DNA of 35,313 nucleotides from Chloroflexota bacterium (lineage in GTDB: Bacteria; Chloroflexota; Dehalococcoidia; JACPQD01). Position numbers and translations under genes: made by a program. Positions 22,962 to 31,138 of the stretch are shown piece after piece. Under the pieces are notes generated by a model. The model ran no database searches. It worked only from the letters and a program-made list of their open reading frames with translations, and was not told where the DNA came from. The stretch lies in NCBI GenBank assembly GCA_016190665.1, contig JACPQD010000102.1:1-35313 (forward strand), in the 5' to 3' direction. Position 1 is the first letter of the stretch, and every line of letters starts with the position of its first letter.

Positions 22962-24662
22962 CTAATTCGCCAGCCAGACATCCTGATACTTATTATTGTT
23001 ATAAACGCCATAGCCAACTTTGTAGTTCTTCACTTTGGCCCACACTGCCTGGCGCTCCCGCTTCCAATAGATGGCCAGCTTGCCATAATCGTCCATGGAT
23101 ACCCGCTGCATCTCGATGACAAGCTTCTTGCGCTCAGCCACGTCCATGGTCCGTGACTGCTGAGCGAACAGCTCGTCCACTTTTGGATTGGCCACACCCT
23201 GGTAGTTTCTCCCGCCCTTGGACACGTAGTGTTCTCCGAAGATCTGATCGGGATCGTCCAGAGAAGCGGCATGCGCCCACGTGGCGCTGCTGAAATTGCG
23301 GCGCTCCATGTTATTGGTGAAAGCAGCCACTTCGGCAACGGTGATGGTGGCCTTGATGCCGACGTTTTCCAGTTGGGCCTGCACGAAAACCCCCAGGTTC
23401 TGGTTCTCAGAGCTGGAGCGCACCAGCAACGGCGTGTTCAAGCCGTTGGGGTAGCCGGCCTCCGCCAGGAGTTTCCTGGCCTCGGCTATCTCCGCCGCCT
23501 TGTCCGGTCGGTAGCCGGGACGCGTCAGAAGCTCATCCTTGGGGAAGCCCCACTGGCCGCTGGGCGGCATCGTCCCTCCCAGGTCTCCGTCGCCCTCGTC
23601 CAGCGTATTCACCCCGGCGACGCGGTCGATGGCCATGTTGGCTGCCTTGCGCACTCGTACGTCGTCCCAGGGCTTGACCTTGGAGTTCATCATGAAGGAG
23701 TGGAAGTTCAGGGCGCCCACGCGGTGCACGACGACCTTATCCCCCATCTCCTTCTCCAGAAGCTGCGCCTGGGAGACCTTTATCCCGTTGGACCCGGCAA
23801 CAGTCATCATGAGCTGGCCTGTTCTGAATGAGGCTAACCGCGTCGCCGGGTCCTTGACCGCGTAGTTCTTTATCCCGTCGAGATAGGGACGCCCCTTGAC
23901 GAAATAGTCGGGGTTCTTCACCAGGTCGTAGGACGTGCCCGGCGAGTAGTCCTTCAGCTTGTAGGGGCCCGTGCCCAGGGCGGTCTGCTTCATGTTCCCC
24001 TTCGCCTCGATGACGTGTCTGGGCATCATCAGCATCCAGCCGGTGGACATGTTGGCCATGAAGGAGGCTGCGGGATTCTTGAGGACCATCCGGAGGGTAC
24101 TGTCATCTGGCGCTTCGACGCCGGACATCGACTCAAATACAGCGGCGCGTGGACTGCGCGTCCCCTGAGGGGGCTTGAGGATCCTGTCCATGGAGAACTT
24201 GGCATCCTGAGCGGTGAAAGGCTTGCCATCGTGCCATTTCACGCCCTTGCGCAGGTGGAAAGTGTAGCTGGTCCCCTGGGGATTCACGTCCCACTTCTCG
24301 GCCAGGTCCGGGATGACCTTGTCGTTTTGAAGAGGGTCATACTGGGTCAAGCCGTTGTAAACGCCGCCAATGGCCCATAGGGTGACCGCCGAGGTTTCCT
24401 GGTGCGCGTCGAGAGACGGGGGATCGTCGTAGACGCTGATGTTGAGGATGCCGCCGTACCTGGGCTGGTCCGCCGCTGACTTGGCCGTGGGCGCCGGCGC
24501 CGCGGCGGTGGCCTGCGCGGCGGGAGCGGGAGAAGTGGGGGCCTTCGAGACTGTGGCGGCCGGCGCCGCTGGCGGTGGCGCTGCCGTCGGCGCGCAACTG
24601 GCTAGCGACAGACCGGCGATGGCGAGAAAGCTTACCACTAGCCGAAGTTTCTGGTCGATCAT
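22962..24662 (-). CDS. ABC transporter solute-binding lipoprotein, peptide/nickel/opine type (SBP_bac_5)
   Basis: The 566-residue extracytoplasmic lipoprotein has a signal peptide ending in lipobox LASC (Cys23). An Ala/Pro/Thr-rich linker follows (about 24-67), then the family 5 solute-binding domain (RYGGILNISVYDDPPSLDAHQ, EKWDVNPQGTSYTFHLRKGVKWHDGKPF near 120-150). These proteins capture oligopeptides or other small solutes for an ABC importer. No permease or ATPase gene is adjacent, so the importer must be encoded elsewhere. The ATG 24662 has a near-perfect AAAGGAGGT ribosome site and a strong promoter. High expression is therefore likely, as expected for a binding protein. Confidence 0.92.
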   Translation of the reverse strand: MIDQKLRLVVSFLAIAGLSLASCAPTAAPPPAAPAATVSKAPTSPAPAAQATAAAPAPTAKSAADQPRYGGILNISVYDDPPSLDAHQETSAVTLWAIGGVYNGLTQYDPLQNDKVIPDLAEKWDVNPQGTSYTFHLRKGVKWHDGKPFTAQDAKFSMDRILKPPQGTRSPRAAVFESMSGVEAPDDSTLRMVLKNPAASFMANMSTGWMLMMPRHVIEAKGNMKQTALGTGPYKLKDYSPGTSYDLVKNPDYFVKGRPYLDGIKNYAVKDPATRLASFRTGQLMMTVAGSNGIKVSQAQLLEKEMGDKVVVHRVGALNFHSFMMNSKVKPWDDVRVRKAANMAIDRVAGVNTLDEGDGDLGGTMPPSGQWGFPKDELLTRPGYRPDKAAEIAEARKLLAEAGYPNGLNTPLLVRSSSENQNLGVFVQAQLENVGIKATITVAEVAAFTNNMERRNFSSATWAHAASLDDPDQIFGEHYVSKGGRNYQGVANPKVDELFAQQSRTMDVAERKKLVIEMQRVSMDDYGKLAIYWKRERQAVWAKVKNYKVGYGVYNNNKYQDVWLAN

Positions 24663-24694
24663 GGATGACCTCCTTTGGGGCTGTTCACGCGCTA

Positions 24695-24723
24695 AGTATA
24701 GGCTACCCGCGCGTGCGTGTCAA
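24695..24723 (-). promoter_or_regulatory. Promoter of the solute-binding protein gene
   Basis: The minus strand reads TTGACA (24718-24723), a 17-bp spacer, then TATACT (24695-24700). This is close to consensus and about 33 bp upstream of the start codon, leaving a short leader with a strong ribosome site. Confidence 0.75.
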
Positions 24724-24796
24724 GGTGAGACGAGCGTAGCGGGGTGCGATGCCTGTCAGGGAGGCACGCCAACAACTTGCAAAACGGCGAGCCCGG

Positions 24797-24826
24797 ATAG
24801 ACTTCAGCGATGCAAGTGTGTATAAT
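24797..24826 (+). promoter_or_regulatory. Candidate promoter for tRNA-Gly
   Basis: A perfect -10 TATAAT (24821-24826) lies 25 bp before the tRNA. A TAGACT at 24798-24803 sits at the right distance for a weak -35. Confidence 0.55.
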
Positions 24827-24851
24827 TAGCCCTTGGAAGAGAGCGTCCGAC

Positions 24852-24927
24852 GCGGGAGTAACTCAGTTGGTAGAGTTCCTGCCTTCCAAGCAGGTTGTCG
24901 CGGGTTCGAGTCCCGTCTCCCGCTCCA
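24852..24927 (+). tRNA. tRNA-Gly (anticodon TCC)
   Basis: A complete cloverleaf is visible. The acceptor stem is GCGGGAG (24852-24858) with CTCCCGC (24917-24923), and the anticodon stem is CCTGC/GCAGG with loop CTTCCAA giving anticodon TCC. The T arm is CGGGTTCGAGTCCCG. The discriminator base is T24924 and CCA is encoded at 24925-24927. It reads GGA and probably other GGN glycine codons. Confidence 0.95.
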
Positions 24928-24949
24928 CCAAACTTGCCCTCGGATTGGA

Positions 24950-24969
24950 GCCCGCCCGGGACGGCGGGC
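24950..24969 (+). terminator. Hairpin downstream of tRNA-Gly
   Basis: GCCCGCC (24950-24956) pairs with GGCGGGC (24963-24969) around CGGGAC. It is GC-rich with only a weak T-containing tail (CTATATTGCTT), so it is a plausible but not classical terminator. Confidence 0.45.
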
Positions 24970-25061
24970 GCTATATTGCTTGAGCCGTCGTCGCTTCGCG
25001 GGGTGGAAGAGAGCCTTTGGCCGCCAAAAGTGTCGTCGGACTTCTCGGCGTGAGGTGATGA

Positions 25062-25217
25062 ATGGTAACGGAAGCTCGAACGGAACATCCTCACATAGTA
25101 GTCGTACGCGGAGCAGGAGGCGACCAGCCGGTTGTCAAGGGCACGCGTCTCTCTGTTGTGCTGCTGGCCTCGCTGCTCAAGCGCGGCGAAACCACCGACG
25201 GCATCCTTTCTCTCTAA
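25062..25217 (+). pseudogene. Truncated DUF433-family protein (51 residues)
   Basis: ATG 25062, behind GAGGTG, encodes HPHIVVVRGAGGDQPVVKGTRL and then ASLLKRGETTDGIL. This matches the first two thirds of DUF433 proteins, small winged-helix VapB-like antitoxins that usually pair with a PIN-like toxin. The frame stops at TAA 25215 right after GILSL, where a normal member would continue for another 20-25 residues. I find no continuation in the other frames. It is probably a decayed antitoxin, though a short functional form is possible. Confidence 0.55.
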
Positions 25218-25625
25218 GCGATTGTTGTCGATGTAGCGGCTTAGGCTTCATCGTAAGAGTTTGACTGGCTCCTCAGCACACCACAAGAACTCCTGCAGTC
25301 CTGGCCCCCTGTGGCGGCGGCCTTTTTCATCTCCCCTGTCTTGTCTGTCGGAGTCGTTCGACGGAGTGCAGCCCCGGGTTCGTGGAAAGGCTGGGGCAGG
25401 CGCCGAGGTCAGGAACCAAAAGAAAGGGCTCAAGCATGGTCACGAAGGGTTCGTGAGTATTCCATCATTGTTTTCGGAGAGCACCAGCCGCAAGGGCGTG
25501 ACGAGGCTTATTCCGCTGGTGAATCGATAGGGCCCTCCAGACCGCACTTCGGGAGGCCGCCCGGAATTTGCGAAGCGGCCCTGCCAGCTCTCGCGGCCGG
25601 CCGAACGGCTATATGACCAGCGATG
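25218..25625. other. No convincing gene
   Basis: This stretch has several overlapping open frames of 60-100 codons, but none with recognisable motifs, good ribosome sites or consistent codon preference. A CACGAA-GGG-TTCGTG mini-hairpin lies near 25441-25455. It is probably decayed sequence next to the truncated DUF433 gene. Confidence 0.5.
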
Positions 25626-25654
25626 TTGACCTCAGGTTGCCAAGGCGGTACAAT
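25626..25654 (+). promoter_or_regulatory. Promoter of the RHH/PIN toxin-antitoxin pair
   Basis: TTGACC (25626-25631), a 17-bp spacer and TACAAT (25649-25654) lie 40 bp upstream of the antitoxin ATG. A palindromic ATACGTAT (25665-25672) sits at the expected transcription start. It is a possible operator for autoregulation by the ribbon-helix-helix protein. Confidence 0.6.
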
Positions 25655-25693
25655 GTCCGTAGGCATACGTATATGTTGGTGGAGGCACAGGCT

Positions 25694-25957
25694 ATGGCCT
25701 TGACAAAGCGAGTGGAGTTGCTTCTGGACCCAGACGAGTACGCGGAGCTTGCGGAGATAGCCAGGCGTCGTAAGGAGTCCATCGGTGCTTTGATTCGCCG
25801 TGCTCTGGAGCGCGAGTACTTGCAGCCCACTCGGGAGCAGAAGCGAGCCGCGCTCCGGCAGTTGCTAAGTCAGGACATCGATTTCGGCTCCTGGGAACGC
25901 GCCAAGAAGGACATCAGCCGGGAGATTGTCAAAGAGATTGAAGCTTCTCGACACTAA
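25694..25957 (+). CDS. Ribbon-helix-helix antitoxin (VapB-like)
   Basis: The 87-residue protein has an N-terminal ribbon-helix-helix segment: strand TKRVELLL, then DPDEYAELAEIARRR and ESIGALIRRALEREY. This is the DNA-binding form of many antitoxins. The C-terminal part is charged and helical and would wrap the toxin. The ATG 25694 is 8 bp after GGAGG. An upstream in-frame start at 25568 would include the promoter region and is unlikely. Its 3' end overlaps the PIN toxin gene by 32 bp, the usual tight coupling of such modules. Confidence 0.85.
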   Translation: MALTKRVELLLDPDEYAELAEIARRRKESIGALIRRALEREYLQPTREQKRAALRQLLSQDIDFGSWERAKKDISREIVKEIEASRH

Positions 25958-26360
25958 CGTTATCGTTTACGCCATTGGCCGCACCGACAGATACAAAAAG
26001 CACTGCGCTCGGCTGCTCCAGGATGTCGCCGACGGGGATCGCAGGTATGTGGTTGACACTGATCTCTTGCAGGAGATTTTGCATCTGTACTCGGCCCGGG
26101 GGCAAAGAAGGTTAGGCCTGTCCACATGCGCAAGCCTCCTGCTTATGTTCCCGAACCCCCTCCCCGTTACCCGCGATGAAATCGTCGTTGCGCATGAACT
26201 CATGACCAAACATGACGATCTTGTCCCTCGCGATGCCATTCATGCGGCCGTCACCCGAACCAACGACTTAGAAGGCATCGTGAGTGCAGACAGAGTGTTT
26301 GACGGGCTTGGTGGTATCAGGCGCTTCGATCCGCTCACACTCTACCCCGATCAGGAGTAG
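25926..26360 (+). CDS. PIN-domain ribonuclease toxin (VapC-like)
   Basis: The 144-residue PIN domain has the acidic metal-binding residues Asp9 (LLDTNVIVYA), Glu50 (DLLQEIL), Asp103 (VPRDAIHAAV) and Asp122/Asp126 (SADRVFD). VapC toxins cleave tRNA or rRNA until neutralised by the antitoxin encoded just upstream. The start is uncertain: TTG 25926 or TTG 25938, both inside the antitoxin gene, implying translation coupled to the antitoxin. Confidence 0.88.
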   Translation: MSKRLKLLDTNVIVYAIGRTDRYKKHCARLLQDVADGDRRYVVDTDLLQEILHLYSARGQRRLGLSTCASLLLMFPNPLPVTRDEIVVAHELMTKHDDLVPRDAIHAAVTRTNDLEGIVSADRVFDGLGGIRRFDPLTLYPDQE

Positions 26361-26403
26361 CGCCCGAATCAGGAGGCGCCTCGTCAATTGAAGGAAGGTA
26401 CGC

Positions 26404-28245
26404 ATGAAGGGCTACGCGGGCAAATTCCTCAGAGTCGATCTGAGTAGCGGCGAGATCACCGAAGCGGTCTTCGACGAAGCGACGCTCCGTGGCTACATCG
26501 GCGGCACGGGGCTTGGCGTCAAGATTCTCTATGACGAGACGCCGCCCGGCGTGGGCTGGTCCGATCCCGAGAACCGGCTGATACTGGCCTCGGGCCCGCT
26601 GGGGGGATCGCGCATCGGCGGCTCCGGCTCCTACTCCGTGGTGACCAAGGGCCCCCTGACCGAGGGTGCAACGTCTACCCAGGCCAACGGCTTCTTCGGG
26701 TCCTTCCTGCGCTTCTCCGGGTTCGATGGCATAATCCTCCAGGGCGCGGCCAGCGATTGGGCCTATCTCTATGTCGCCGACGGCAAAGCCGAGCTGCGGG
26801 ACGCTCGCCATCTTCTCGGAAAAGACACCTGGCAGACGGAGGATGCCATCAAGGCTGAGCTGGGCTATCGAGAGGCCACCATGAGCGTCGTCGGCATCGG
26901 GCCGGCGGGCGAGAACCTCGTGCGCCTGGCGGCCATCGTCGGCGACAAAGGGCATGTCGCGGCCCACAATGGCGTGGGCGCTGTCATGGGCTCCAAGAAG
27001 CTGAAGGCCATCGCGGTGGCTCGAGGAAAGGCCGGGATCGATTTCAGCGATCCCGAAGGCCTCTCCCGGGTGGCCTCTCAGTTGTTCGAGGTGGTCAAGA
27101 AGTCGCCGGTGCATGATTGGGGCACCCTGGCCTTCTTCATGGACTACGCCGTGGCCGATGGGCTCCCCGTCAAGAACTACACCACGAACTACTTCCTTAA
27201 GGGAGACGCGAGGCGGCAGACCTTCAGCAAGGAGAATATTCGTTCCATCGGGGTGGCGAAGTCCAAGCCTTGCTGGGCCTGCCGGCTGAACCATATTCAT
27301 CATATCAAGATGCCTCCGGGGCCTTGCGCCGGGGAAGTCATCGAGGAGCCGGAGTACGAGGGACTGGCGGCCTGGGGGCCGGTCACCGGCAACACGGATG
27401 TGCAAGCGGCCATGGTCCTGGCGGACCACGTCGACAAGCTGGGCATGGATACCAATGAGGCTGGCTGGCTCATCGGTCTGGCGATGGAATGTTATGAGAA
27501 GGGCTTCCTCGACAGGGGGAAGACCGGCGGCCTGGAGATGACCTGGGGCAACTTCGAAGCGACGAGGGAGATGCTGTCCCGCGTGGCCCGGCGCGAAGGC
27601 CTGGGCGATGTCCTGGCTGAAGGCGTGATGCGGGCCGCAAAGGCCCTGGGGGCCGAGGGGCTGGGGGTCTATACCCGGAAGGGCAACTCGCCGCGTGGCC
27701 ACGACCACCGCCTCATGTGGCTGGAGCTTTTCGACACGGCCGTCTCAAATACGGGCACGCTGGAGACCAGCCGTACCATGAGCAGGTCTCAGCTCGGGCT
27801 GTCGAAGCTGAGCAACCCTTTCTCACCCCAGGAGGTAGCGGAGACGGTGGCGAAGACCAAGGGCGCCATGGAGTTCTGGGACTCGCTGGTGGTCTGCACC
27901 TTCAACCACGGTCAGAACCTGAAGCTACTGGTGGACGGTGTGCGAGCGGCCACCGGGTGGGACTTCACTGTCGACGAAGCCATGGGGATGGGACGACGTT
28001 GTGTGAACATCATGAGGCTCTTCAATCTGCGGCACGGAATATCCCCGGCGCTGGATGCCCCCTCGCCCCGGTATGGCTCGGCGCCTATCGATGGCCCGGC
28101 TTTGGGAGTCAGCATTCTCACCCACTGGCCGGACATGGTCAAGAACTACTATCGGGAGATGGGCTGGGGAGAGGATGGCGTGCCTCTGCCGGAGACGCTA
28201 CGGGGCCTAGGGCTGGAGACGTTAGTGGGAGACTTGCCTCGCTGA
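26404..28245 (+). CDS. Aldehyde:ferredoxin oxidoreductase (AOR) family tungsten enzyme with Cys-to-His cluster ligand change
   Basis: The 613-residue protein shows the AOR architecture: an N-terminal tungstopterin domain (GYIGGTGLGVKIL near 30-42, GSGSYSVVTKGPLT near 73-86) and the helical AOR_C domains. Its length matches Pyrococcus AOR. AOR-family enzymes oxidise aldehydes to acids, or act on other low-potential carboxylic substrates, using tungsten and one 4Fe-4S cluster. The cluster motif is usually CxxCxxxC plus a distal Cys. Here it reads Cys290, Cys293, His297 and Cys498, so the third ligand is histidine. The start ATG 26404 has AAGGAAGG. No ferredoxin gene is adjacent. A relic of a second AOR gene end lies at 29752-29859. 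Confidence 0.9.
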   Translation: MKGYAGKFLRVDLSSGEITEAVFDEATLRGYIGGTGLGVKILYDETPPGVGWSDPENRLILASGPLGGSRIGGSGSYSVVTKGPLTEGATSTQANGFFGSFLRFSGFDGIILQGAASDWAYLYVADGKAELRDARHLLGKDTWQTEDAIKAELGYREATMSVVGIGPAGENLVRLAAIVGDKGHVAAHNGVGAVMGSKKLKAIAVARGKAGIDFSDPEGLSRVASQLFEVVKKSPVHDWGTLAFFMDYAVADGLPVKNYTTNYFLKGDARRQTFSKENIRSIGVAKSKPCWACRLNHIHHIKMPPGPCAGEVIEEPEYEGLAAWGPVTGNTDVQAAMVLADHVDKLGMDTNEAGWLIGLAMECYEKGFLDRGKTGGLEMTWGNFEATREMLSRVARREGLGDVLAEGVMRAAKALGAEGLGVYTRKGNSPRGHDHRLMWLELFDTAVSNTGTLETSRTMSRSQLGLSKLSNPFSPQEVAETVAKTKGAMEFWDSLVVCTFNHGQNLKLLVDGVRAATGWDFTVDEAMGMGRRCVNIMRLFNLRHGISPALDAPSPRYGSAPIDGPALGVSILTHWPDMVKNYYREMGWGEDGVPLPETLRGLGLETLVGDLPR

Positions 28246-28267
28246 CGCTGGCGCCTTCGCTAGCGTG

Positions 28268-29689
28268 TCACTCAAAGAGGGTTTGTGGCTCGACGAGAAG
28301 CAGGTCGCCGCGGACGGCCCGCTGCTTGAGGCGCCGGTCGAAGCCTGAGCGGCTCGCCAGGACCCACAACGGGTCTTGAACAAGGGGGAGTTTGGTGGCC
28401 TTTTGTTCAAGAGTGGCGAGGGTACCCTCGGTCATTGGCGAGGATGTCCATTTGCATTCCCCCACCACCGTCACTTGGTTATGCCAGAGACCAACAACGT
28501 CTATCTCGTCCTTCCCATCCCACCAGCGGCCAATACGCGCGAATCTGGCGCCAAGCCTGTCAGCGGCGAGGCGACGCCAGAGGAACTGAATGGTGACTTC
28601 CTCCCACGCAGTACGCGCCACGAAATCGTCCAGGGCCGGCTCAATGTCTCGTTCCCATAAATCGCACGCTTTGCCCAGTTGAAGAAAAGATTGAAACGGA
28701 GAGACATACTGGAACCAGAACCGCAAATACGGGTCCGAGAGCCGGTAGAGCACGCGCTGGGTGCGGGGCCGTTCCCATTCAGTCACGGGCACCTCGCGGC
28801 GAAGGAAATGAAGTTCTTGCAGTCGCCGCAGGTGATCGAAGATCTCGTCGGCGCTGTGATGGCCGACGGCCCGCGCGATGTCGCTAGGCCGTTCTTCTCC
28901 CTTCGCGACAGCACGAAGTATGGAGGCGTATAGGGCCTCCTGATGAAACTCCGTGCGCAGCAACTCTTCCCCCTCCTGGAACAGGACGTGGCCAGGCGCC
29001 AACAGTGTCCGCAACACGTTTTCCTGGAGGCCCAGTTGCGCGTCCCAGAAACGAAGGTACGCCGGCATACCTCCAAAGCAGGCGTAGGCGCGAACCCGGT
29101 CCGCAGGCGCCAGCTCGGAGAAGAAGCGGGCGGCGTCAAAGTAGTCGAAAGGGTGGACTTCGACCTGAGCTGTCCGGCGACCATGTAGCGCCCCCCGGAC
29201 TCCTGTAAGGCCCTCCATGAACGAGAATCCGGAACCGGCGAGCACCAGCATCAGGTCGCTGGAACTGTGGATTCTATCCCACCATTGCTGTACGAGCGTG
29301 TCCAGGCCCGCCGTGACCTGACAGAGGTAGGGAAACTCATCGAACACGGCCAACAGCCGCTCGGTCTTCGCCAGTCGACCCAGGTAGTCCAAGGCCGCCT
29401 CCCAGTTGGGAAAAGGCGCTGAACGCAGGTAGTCGTCTCCAAACGCTCGGGCTATCTGCAGGGCGAGGCTATCTAATACATCACGCTCCGCCATGCGCGT
29501 GCCGTAAAGATAGATGGACCGCTTGCCGGACGCAAAACGCGACAAGAGCGTGGATTTCCCCACACGGCGCCGTCCCCAGAGAGTCACCAACTGGGCCCCA
29601 GGTGCAGACCAGGCGCCGTCCAAGAGGGCCAACTCCCGTTCGCGATCGAAGAAGGGTTGGGTGGCCAAACCGTTCGTTTGTTGAGCCAT
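28268..29689 (-). CDS. AAA+ ATPase with DUF234-type C-terminus (archaeal ATPase family)
   Basis: The 473-residue protein has Walker A GRRRVGKSTLL near residues 39-49, Walker B LLAVFDEFPYL near 112-122, a winged-helix-like middle (SDIARAVGHHSADEIFDHLRR) and a C-terminal nuclease-like core (EIDVVG followed by VVGECKW, resembling the D...ExK of PD-(D/E)XK enzymes). The family is common in archaea and scattered in bacteria. Its role is unclear and often linked to selfish or defence elements. It has its own promoter with a palindromic operator and is convergent with the AOR gene. It lies between the intact AOR end and an AOR-end relic, suggesting insertion or a duplication around it. Confidence 0.85.
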   Translation of the reverse strand: MAQQTNGLATQPFFDRERELALLDGAWSAPGAQLVTLWGRRRVGKSTLLSRFASGKRSIYLYGTRMAERDVLDSLALQIARAFGDDYLRSAPFPNWEAALDYLGRLAKTERLLAVFDEFPYLCQVTAGLDTLVQQWWDRIHSSSDLMLVLAGSGFSFMEGLTGVRGALHGRRTAQVEVHPFDYFDAARFFSELAPADRVRAYACFGGMPAYLRFWDAQLGLQENVLRTLLAPGHVLFQEGEELLRTEFHQEALYASILRAVAKGEERPSDIARAVGHHSADEIFDHLRRLQELHFLRREVPVTEWERPRTQRVLYRLSDPYLRFWFQYVSPFQSFLQLGKACDLWERDIEPALDDFVARTAWEEVTIQFLWRRLAADRLGARFARIGRWWDGKDEIDVVGLWHNQVTVVGECKWTSSPMTEGTLATLEQKATKLPLVQDPLWVLASRSGFDRRLKQRAVRGDLLLVEPQTLFE

Positions 29690-29702
29690 TGGGTTCGTAC
29701 CT

Positions 29703-29748
29703 ATTAGGTTGTAACCTAATGATACTTCGGCGGGCGGCTTCGAGTCAA
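29703..29748 (-). promoter_or_regulatory. Promoter with overlapping palindromic operator for the ATPase gene
   Basis: The minus strand reads -35 TTGACT (29743-29748), an 18-bp spacer and -10 TATCAT (29719-29724). Overlapping the end of the -10 is a perfect palindrome with arms ATTAGGTT (29703-29710) and AACCTAAT (29713-29720) around 2 bp. It ends 13 bp before the start codon. A repressor bound there would block transcription, so tight control is likely. Confidence 0.7.
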
Positions 29749-29751
29749 GCG

Positions 29752-29859
29752 TATTCTGTCGGGAGATGGGCTGGGGGAAACGATGTAATTCCGCCGCCGG
29801 AGACGCTGAAGAGCGTGGGGCTGGGGAGACCGGCGAAGGGCCTCCAGTCGCGTGGATAA
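29752..29859 (+). pseudogene. Relic of an AOR gene 3' end
   Basis: CGGGAGATGGGCTGGGG and CCGGAGACGCT are shared, in the same order and spacing, with the last 90 bases of the AOR gene (28152-28245). The translated fragment contains VIPPPETLKSVGLG, paralleling VPLPETLRGLGLE at the intact C-terminus. The first part is in another frame and no upstream AOR sequence remains. It is a decayed second copy. Confidence 0.65.
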
Positions 29860-29913
29860 CACGGGCGACTCGCCCCAGCCTGAAGGTGCTGTCGGGCGTG
29901 GCGAGTCACTGGC

Positions 29914-30527
29914 TCACTGTTGACCGCCGCGTTTCGGAGGCGCGGCGGGAAAACCCGCGAGCGGAGTAGCTTTGCCCCACCACTCTTCGAATGGGGTCGA
30001 TTCGGGGTCTCGTTTATCTCTGAATAGTGACCCCTGAGCAGAGTGTCAATAGACGGAACGTTGAAACAAGCACGCCCGCTGATTATGAAACGATCGTGAG
30101 CGAAGTCTTTCGCTATACGCCACTCCACCGAAATGCCCTTAGTCTCCACCTCTTTCTTGAATCTCTCGAAGTCTCCGCGAGCGCGCTCGTCCACGTTGTC
30201 CGGGCCAGATAGAATTCGAACTTCTTGCACGATGGCCGGATCTATGGTTTCGATGAGTTCTTCCAACGCTCGCGCGCGGAAGTAGCGGTCCGCCCACCAG
30301 ATGTATTCCTCGCTTTCGCGGAGGATGCGGCGCAACTTGACCAGGTTAGAAAAAGGCTCTCCCGGTTTTATGACGGCAGCCGTGGCGCCGCCAGGCTGCG
30401 GTCCTTTAGGAACGGGTGCCAATTCGCGGGGTGGCTGCGGGGCCGCACGAGCGCGTCTGGGGGGAGTAAGCCCGAACAAACCGAACAGTTCCTCTTCGGA
30501 AAGGACGCGTTCGAGAGCCCCTGCCAC
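29914..30527 (-). pseudogene. MIT_C / phospholipase D-like domain protein, frameshifted
   Basis: GTG 30527 opens a frame with RILRESEEYIWWADRYF, ILSGPDNVDERA, HDRFIISGRACFNVPSIDTLL and GHYSEINETPNRP. This resembles the PLD-fold MIT C-terminal domain found in bacterial effector or defence-type proteins. After NRP the expected end continues in another frame as PFEEWWGKATPL... to a TGA at 29914-29916. One base is missing from the G4/C4 run at 29993-29996, so the main frame runs into nonsense. This could be a real mutation or a homopolymer sequencing error. The N-terminus lacks a clear ribosome site and may also be truncated. The function is unknown. Confidence 0.6.
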
Positions 30528-30643
30528 TCAAAACTGTTGATTCAAGCGCGGTGCGAATGAAGGACAAGAACAATTGGGGTTCCCAAGTCCGGGCCTCTTG
30601 GGCTATACTGGAATGATGATTGTCCCAGCGCGTTTGCGACGAC

Positions 30644-31066
30644 ATGTCTGATTCTCTCATTATTCCTCTGATCGGCCTCTTGGTCTTCTTCCTGGCCGGG
30701 ATGATGCAGGGCCTCACCGGTTTTGGATTTGCTTTGGTGGCCGTGCCGATCCTGGTGGTCTTCCTGCCGCCGCAGACAGTGGTGCCCATTGTTCTGGTCC
30801 ACTCCGCCTTGATCAATATCTTCATCTTTTCCCGGGTGAGGCAATGGGTGGACCTCAGGCGCATAATTCCCTTGATGATCGCCGGGGTGATCGGGACGCC
30901 CATCGGGACCTACCTGCTCATCATTCTGGACGTGAAGCCCCTGAGGATACTCATCGGCGTGGTGATTGCCCTGTCAGCGCTGGCTTTGCTGAAGGGCTTC
31001 AAGGTGGCGGTCAAGAACGAGCGTCTGGCCATTGGGCGCGCGGTCTCGTCACCAGCGGTGCCTTGA
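30644..31066 (+). pseudogene. TauE/SafE (TSUP) permease, broken copy
   Basis: ATG 30644 opens the N-terminal half of a TSUP permease: LAGMMQGLTGFGFALVAVP, then VPIVLVHSALINIFIF, RRIIPLMIAGVIGTPIGTYLL. It closely parallels the intact gene at 33550. At about 31040 a frameshift turns the expected GLISG segment into RAVSSPAVP and a stop. In the next frame GLVTSGALNG continues the similarity for a short distance before it fades into the galT leader. The C-terminal half is gone, so it is a non-functional duplicate. Confidence 0.75.
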
Positions 31067-31138
31067 ATGGGCCGACCCTGAAGGACACGGGAAAGAGGTT
31101 CGGCCAGCAGGATCGGTCAAGCCTTGCCTGGAAGGAAT

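Noticed and set aside
25261..25616. Short open frames between the DUF433 remnant and the antitoxin
   Set aside because: No good ribosome site, motif or homology is visible, and the frames overlap each other.
26335..27708. 457-codon minus-strand frame
   Set aside because: It is antisense to the AOR gene and no family is recognisable.
30601..30610. TATACT as a promoter for the broken TSUP copy
   Set aside because: No acceptable -35 lies 16-18 bp upstream, so I did not list it.
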